From: Dinoroseobacter sp049801095
GTDB lineage: Bacteria > Pseudomonadota > Alphaproteobacteria > Rhodobacterales > Rhodobacteraceae
DNA length: 64,000 bases
Direction: 5' to 3'
NCBI RefSeq assembly: GCF_049801095.1
Contig: NZ_JBNAGH010000009.1
Span: forward strand, 31,777-95,776
Shown here one piece after another: positions 61,391-64,000 of this stretch. Under the pieces are notes generated by a model. That model saw only the letters and a list, made by a program, of their open reading frames with translations. It did not search any database and was not told the origin of the DNA. The position numbers and the translations under genes are program-made. The stretch's first letter is position 1. Each line of letters opens with the position of its first letter.

Positions 61391-62305
61391 ATGAACATTC
61401 AGCAAACAACGAACATGACGCCGCTGCGTGCACGCATGATCGCGGATATGACATCGCGCAATCTTGGCCCCGCGTCACAGCTCGGTCACTTGCGGGCCTG
61501 CAAGAGGTTCGCGGCGTGGTTGGAGCGCTCTCCGGAGACCGCTGAGCCGGATGATGTGCGCGAGTTCCAGCAGCATCTGATTGAGACCGGGACCAGCATC
61601 TGCACGCGCAATCGCACGATGACAGGGGTGAAGTTTCTGTTCCGGGTAACCCTGCGGCGGCATGATTTGGTGGCGGCGATTTTCAGCCTGAAGGAGCCCG
61701 TCAAGATCCCGCTGGTGTTGAGCCGCAACGAGGTCAAACGGATCCTACTCATGGCCCCGAGCTTGAAAGCGCGGGTGATGTTGTCGCTTGCCTATGGTTG
61801 CGTGATGCGTGCGGGCGAGGTGGTCAGGCTGCAGGCTGGGGATATCGATGGGGAACAGAAGATCACCCGGATCGTGCAATCCAAAGGGCGCAAGGATCGC
61901 AATGTGATGCGGCCCGCTGATATTCTTGGCCTGATGCGCGAGTGGTGGAAAGAAGCCCCGACCAGTCAGGACAAGGGCGTGGCGGGTCCGAACCGGGTGA
62001 TCTTCCCAGGGTATAACGGCAAGCTCCTGTCGCCGCGCCAGATCTCGCGCCTGTTCAAGCAGGCCGCAAAGGCGGCGGGCATCACCAAGCCAGTCACATT
62101 GCACACTCTGAGGCACAGGTTTGCCACCCATCTGTTGGAACGTGGCGTGGATATCCGCGTGATCCAAGCTCTGCTCGGACACACCAAGCTGACTACGACG
62201 GCGCGCTATGCCAGCGTTGCCACGGGCATGATCTCGGCGGTGGAGAGCCCGCTGGACAATCTTGGCCAAGCCAAAAGTAAGAGGGGCAAGAAAGGCGCGC
62301 CATAG
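61391..62305 (+). CDS. Tyrosine recombinase of IS91-like element
   Basis: 304 residues from the ATG at 61391. Arg in YGCVMRAGEVVRLQAG, HxxR in LHTLRHRFATHLLERGVDIR, and Tyr in LGHTKLTTTARYASV. It is a full-length recombinase with an N-terminal core-binding domain (about 20-95). Such genes accompany IS91-family transposases in several groups and are thought to process the element. It stands 6 bases before the transposase. Confidence 0.9.
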   Translation: MNIQQTTNMTPLRARMIADMTSRNLGPASQLGHLRACKRFAAWLERSPETAEPDDVREFQQHLIETGTSICTRNRTMTGVKFLFRVTLRRHDLVAAIFSLKEPVKIPLVLSRNEVKRILLMAPSLKARVMLSLAYGCVMRAGEVVRLQAGDIDGEQKITRIVQSKGRKDRNVMRPADILGLMREWWKEAPTSQDKGVAGPNRVIFPGYNGKLLSPRQISRLFKQAAKAAGITKPVTLHTLRHRFATHLLERGVDIRVIQALLGHTKLTTTARYASVATGMISAVESPLDNLGQAKSKRGKKGAP

Positions 62306-62311
62306 CCCGCG

Positions 62312-63520
62312 TTGGCACGGGCAGGCCTGGAAGTCGCGGATATCTTCCGTGACCATGGTGCGGCGTGGCGCGCGGCCAATATAGGCCATATCAGCCTTGA
62401 TCAGATGAAGGTCACGAGCGCCGTTGAACGCTGCCGCACAGCGGCACTTGGCGGTCATGTGACACGCTGCGAAGACTGCATGCACGAGCACATCGCTTAC
62501 AATTCCTGCCGCAATCGGCACTGTCCTGAATGTCAGTCCGGCGCGGCAAAGGCTTGGCTTGCCGCGCCGGAGGCTGAACTGCTGCCGGTGCGGTACTTCC
62601 ATCTTGTCTTCACGTTGCCAAAGCCCATTGCCGACATCGCCCGCCAGAACAAACGCGAGATCTACAATCTGTTAATGCGCGCGAGCGCCGACACCGTGAT
62701 CAAAATCGCCGCCGACCCCAAGCACCTTGGTGCTCGAGTCGGTATTACTTCGGTACTGCACAGCTGGGGCTCCGCAATGACGCACCACCCGCATGTCCAC
62801 ATGATCGTGCCGGGCGGCGGTCTGTCTGCGGACGGCACCAAGTGGATCACTTGCCGCAAGAACTTCTTGCTCTCCGTCAGGGTTCTGTCCCGGCTCTACC
62901 GGCGGCTGCTTTTGGAAGGGCTGGCGAAGTTGCACAGCGCAGGAAAGCTGCAGTTTTTCGGCGATCACGCCAAACTTGCCGATCCCGCAGTCTTTGGGGC
63001 ATTTCTGCAAACGCTACGCAAGATCGATTGGGTCGTTTACGCCAAAGAACCCTTCGCCGGACCAAAGGCCGTGCTGGCCTACCTGTCGCGCTACACCCAC
63101 CGCATCGCGGCATCCAACAGTCGCCTGGTCCGGTTCGATGCGGCAAGCGTGACCTTCAAGGTGAAGGATTACAGGGTCGACGGCCCCAGACGACACACCA
63201 CTATGACGTTCGCAACCGAGGAATTCATCCGCCGGTTCCTGATCCACGTCCTGCCCAAAGGCCAGCACCGTATCCGCCACTACGGCTTCTACGGAAATGG
63301 CAACCGTGCCGCCAATATCGCCCGGATCAGAGAATTGATCGGGGCCAGAGCGCCGAGCCGAAACGACACCGGTGATGCAAATGGAGGCGACACCGATCAG
63401 CACCCCAGGGTCCTCGCGCTGCCATGCCCCTGCTGCGGTGGGCGGTTGATGATCACCGACACCTTCGCCCCTGCGCAACATCCCAGAGCACCGCCGAGAT
63501 CGGCAAGAGACGCAGCATGA
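62312..63520 (+). CDS. IS91-family HUH transposase
   Basis: 402 residues from a TTG after the recombinase stop. The zinc finger is CEDCMHEHIAYNSCRNRHCP, the HUH motif is HPHVHMIVPGGG and the nucleophile Tyr lies in YLSRYTHRIAAS. The family moves by rolling-circle replication. A second cysteine group sits at the C-terminus (CPCCGGRL). It ends about 480 bases before the window edge. Confidence 0.93.
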   Translation: MARAGLEVADIFRDHGAAWRAANIGHISLDQMKVTSAVERCRTAALGGHVTRCEDCMHEHIAYNSCRNRHCPECQSGAAKAWLAAPEAELLPVRYFHLVFTLPKPIADIARQNKREIYNLLMRASADTVIKIAADPKHLGARVGITSVLHSWGSAMTHHPHVHMIVPGGGLSADGTKWITCRKNFLLSVRVLSRLYRRLLLEGLAKLHSAGKLQFFGDHAKLADPAVFGAFLQTLRKIDWVVYAKEPFAGPKAVLAYLSRYTHRIAASNSRLVRFDAASVTFKVKDYRVDGPRRHTTMTFATEEFIRRFLIHVLPKGQHRIRHYGFYGNGNRAANIARIRELIGARAPSRNDTGDANGGDTDQHPRVLALPCPCCGGRLMITDTFAPAQHPRAPPRSARDAA

Positions 63521-64000
63521 CACACGCGCCAAATAGGACTGACGACACCTCAGCTGCAGCCACCTGCGGCACCATAGTTATGTGTGGATCACGTCACCGA
63601 AATCTCAAAAGGCGAGGGCTCGTGAAAAACACCGTCCATATCGCCCAGAAACAAGCCAGGCCAATGCCGCGCCCAGCCAGACGGGAGTCGTTCTACGGCC
63701 TGGCAGGGTTAGCCCAAAGCCCAGCCCAGCCCAGCCTACAAATCCCCATAGAACCCACCCACCAAGACCAAACCCGCGATTTCCCGCCTGAGCGCTTCTC
63801 CGACGCCGGGCAGCGCCCCGCGCAACTCAAACGAAAGCGCACGGCGTCCGAGAAACCCGAATCACAGCAGACCTGGGAAGCGGGGCGCTCAGGCGGCCGG
63901 AATGGCCCGGAGGAGACTTCAGGGGCGCTGTGTCGCTTGTTCGCTTTTGGCTCTGCTCGAACAGAAGGCGCTGAGCGGCGTGGTCGACCTGCGGCCTTCT
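63521..64000. other. Region after the IS91 transposase, no convincing gene
   Basis: 480 bases. It holds CCCAG-rich direct repeats near 63714-63742 and probably the right end of the IS91-like element. A frame near the window edge reads LALLEQKALSGVVDLRPS without a clear start, so a gene may begin there, but it is cut by the edge. Confidence 0.35.

Larger units (their letters stand above)
61253..63520 (+). mobile_element. IS91-family element with a tyrosine recombinase gene (limits approximate)
   Basis: The left limit is suggested by CCCACGC (61253-61259) and GCGTGGG (61291-61297), an imperfect hairpin before the recombinase gene, but the true end is not fixed. The right end lies past 63520 and is probably within the following non-coding part. 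The two genes are 6 bases apart and define one element type in which a recombinase precedes a HUH transposase. Confidence 0.7.

Overview
The window is a piece of an alphaproteobacterial chromosome, almost certainly Rhodobacteraceae (Roseobacter/Rhodobacter group). The backbone is GC-rich. The gene order rnd-kdsD-lptC-lptA-lptB-rpoN-hpf-ptsN is a well-known conserved block of that group. Other typical family members are VPEID-CTERM/exosortase E, VPLPA-CTERM, a Branch-type glycosyltransferase with a long C-terminal extension, and a split gltD...gltB locus.

Layout. 1-4.75 kb (+): two tandem family-2-like glycosyltransferases (the first cut by the window edge), a Branch-type glycosyltransferase and a sulfotransferase; together they probably build and sulfate a surface glycan. 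4.75-10.7 kb (-): ptsN, hpf, rpoN, lptB, lptA, lptC, kdsD, rnd (nitrogen PTS, ribosome hibernation, sigma-54, LPS transport, Kdo precursor, RNA processing).

10.78-29.23 kb is an integrated mobile element of about 18.45 kb. It is bounded by an 18-bp perfect direct repeat. The right copy is the 3' end of a tRNA-Leu(CAG) gene, and a P4-type tyrosine integrase lies next to it. The right half is a plasmid-like backbone: a HTH Rep-like gene, four 23-bp iterons, a HTH/coiled-coil protein, an AlpA regulator, a DUF3768 gene, two coupling-protein-like ATPases (one broken by an in-frame TGA), a Replication-Relaxation protein, a primase-like CHC2 protein and two large inverted repeats that could be oriT or operators. 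The left half is visibly AT-richer cargo: two more tyrosine recombinases, each beside a palindrome, a WGR protein, unknown membrane, secreted and Tat-exported proteins, one intact IS5-family (IS427-like) element and one decayed relative.

29.4-47.2 kb: NDUFA9-like oxidoreductase, exosortase E fused to a CPBP protease with a small VPEID-CTERM protein, a 1970-residue SdrD-B-repeat surface protein with a possible thioester domain at its C-terminus, uppP, gltD, an exported protein, a GFA protein and gltB. 47.3-58.7 kb: a metzincin with FG-GAP repeats, a LOG-family protein, dapD, a second exported protease-like protein, homocysteine S-methyltransferase, an AhpD-like protein, dapE, a GNAT and DUF2064 pair, and a VPLPA-CTERM protein. 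58.9-61.2 kb: divergent LysR regulator and GNAT, then an NTF2-like protein. 61.2-64 kb: an IS91-family element made of a tyrosine recombinase plus a HUH transposase.

The most unusual content is the tRNA-Leu element: a chromosomally integrated, iteron-bearing, probably mobilizable plasmid-like unit with a recognisable but damaged transfer ATPase. All family names come from reading sequence motifs; no database search was run.
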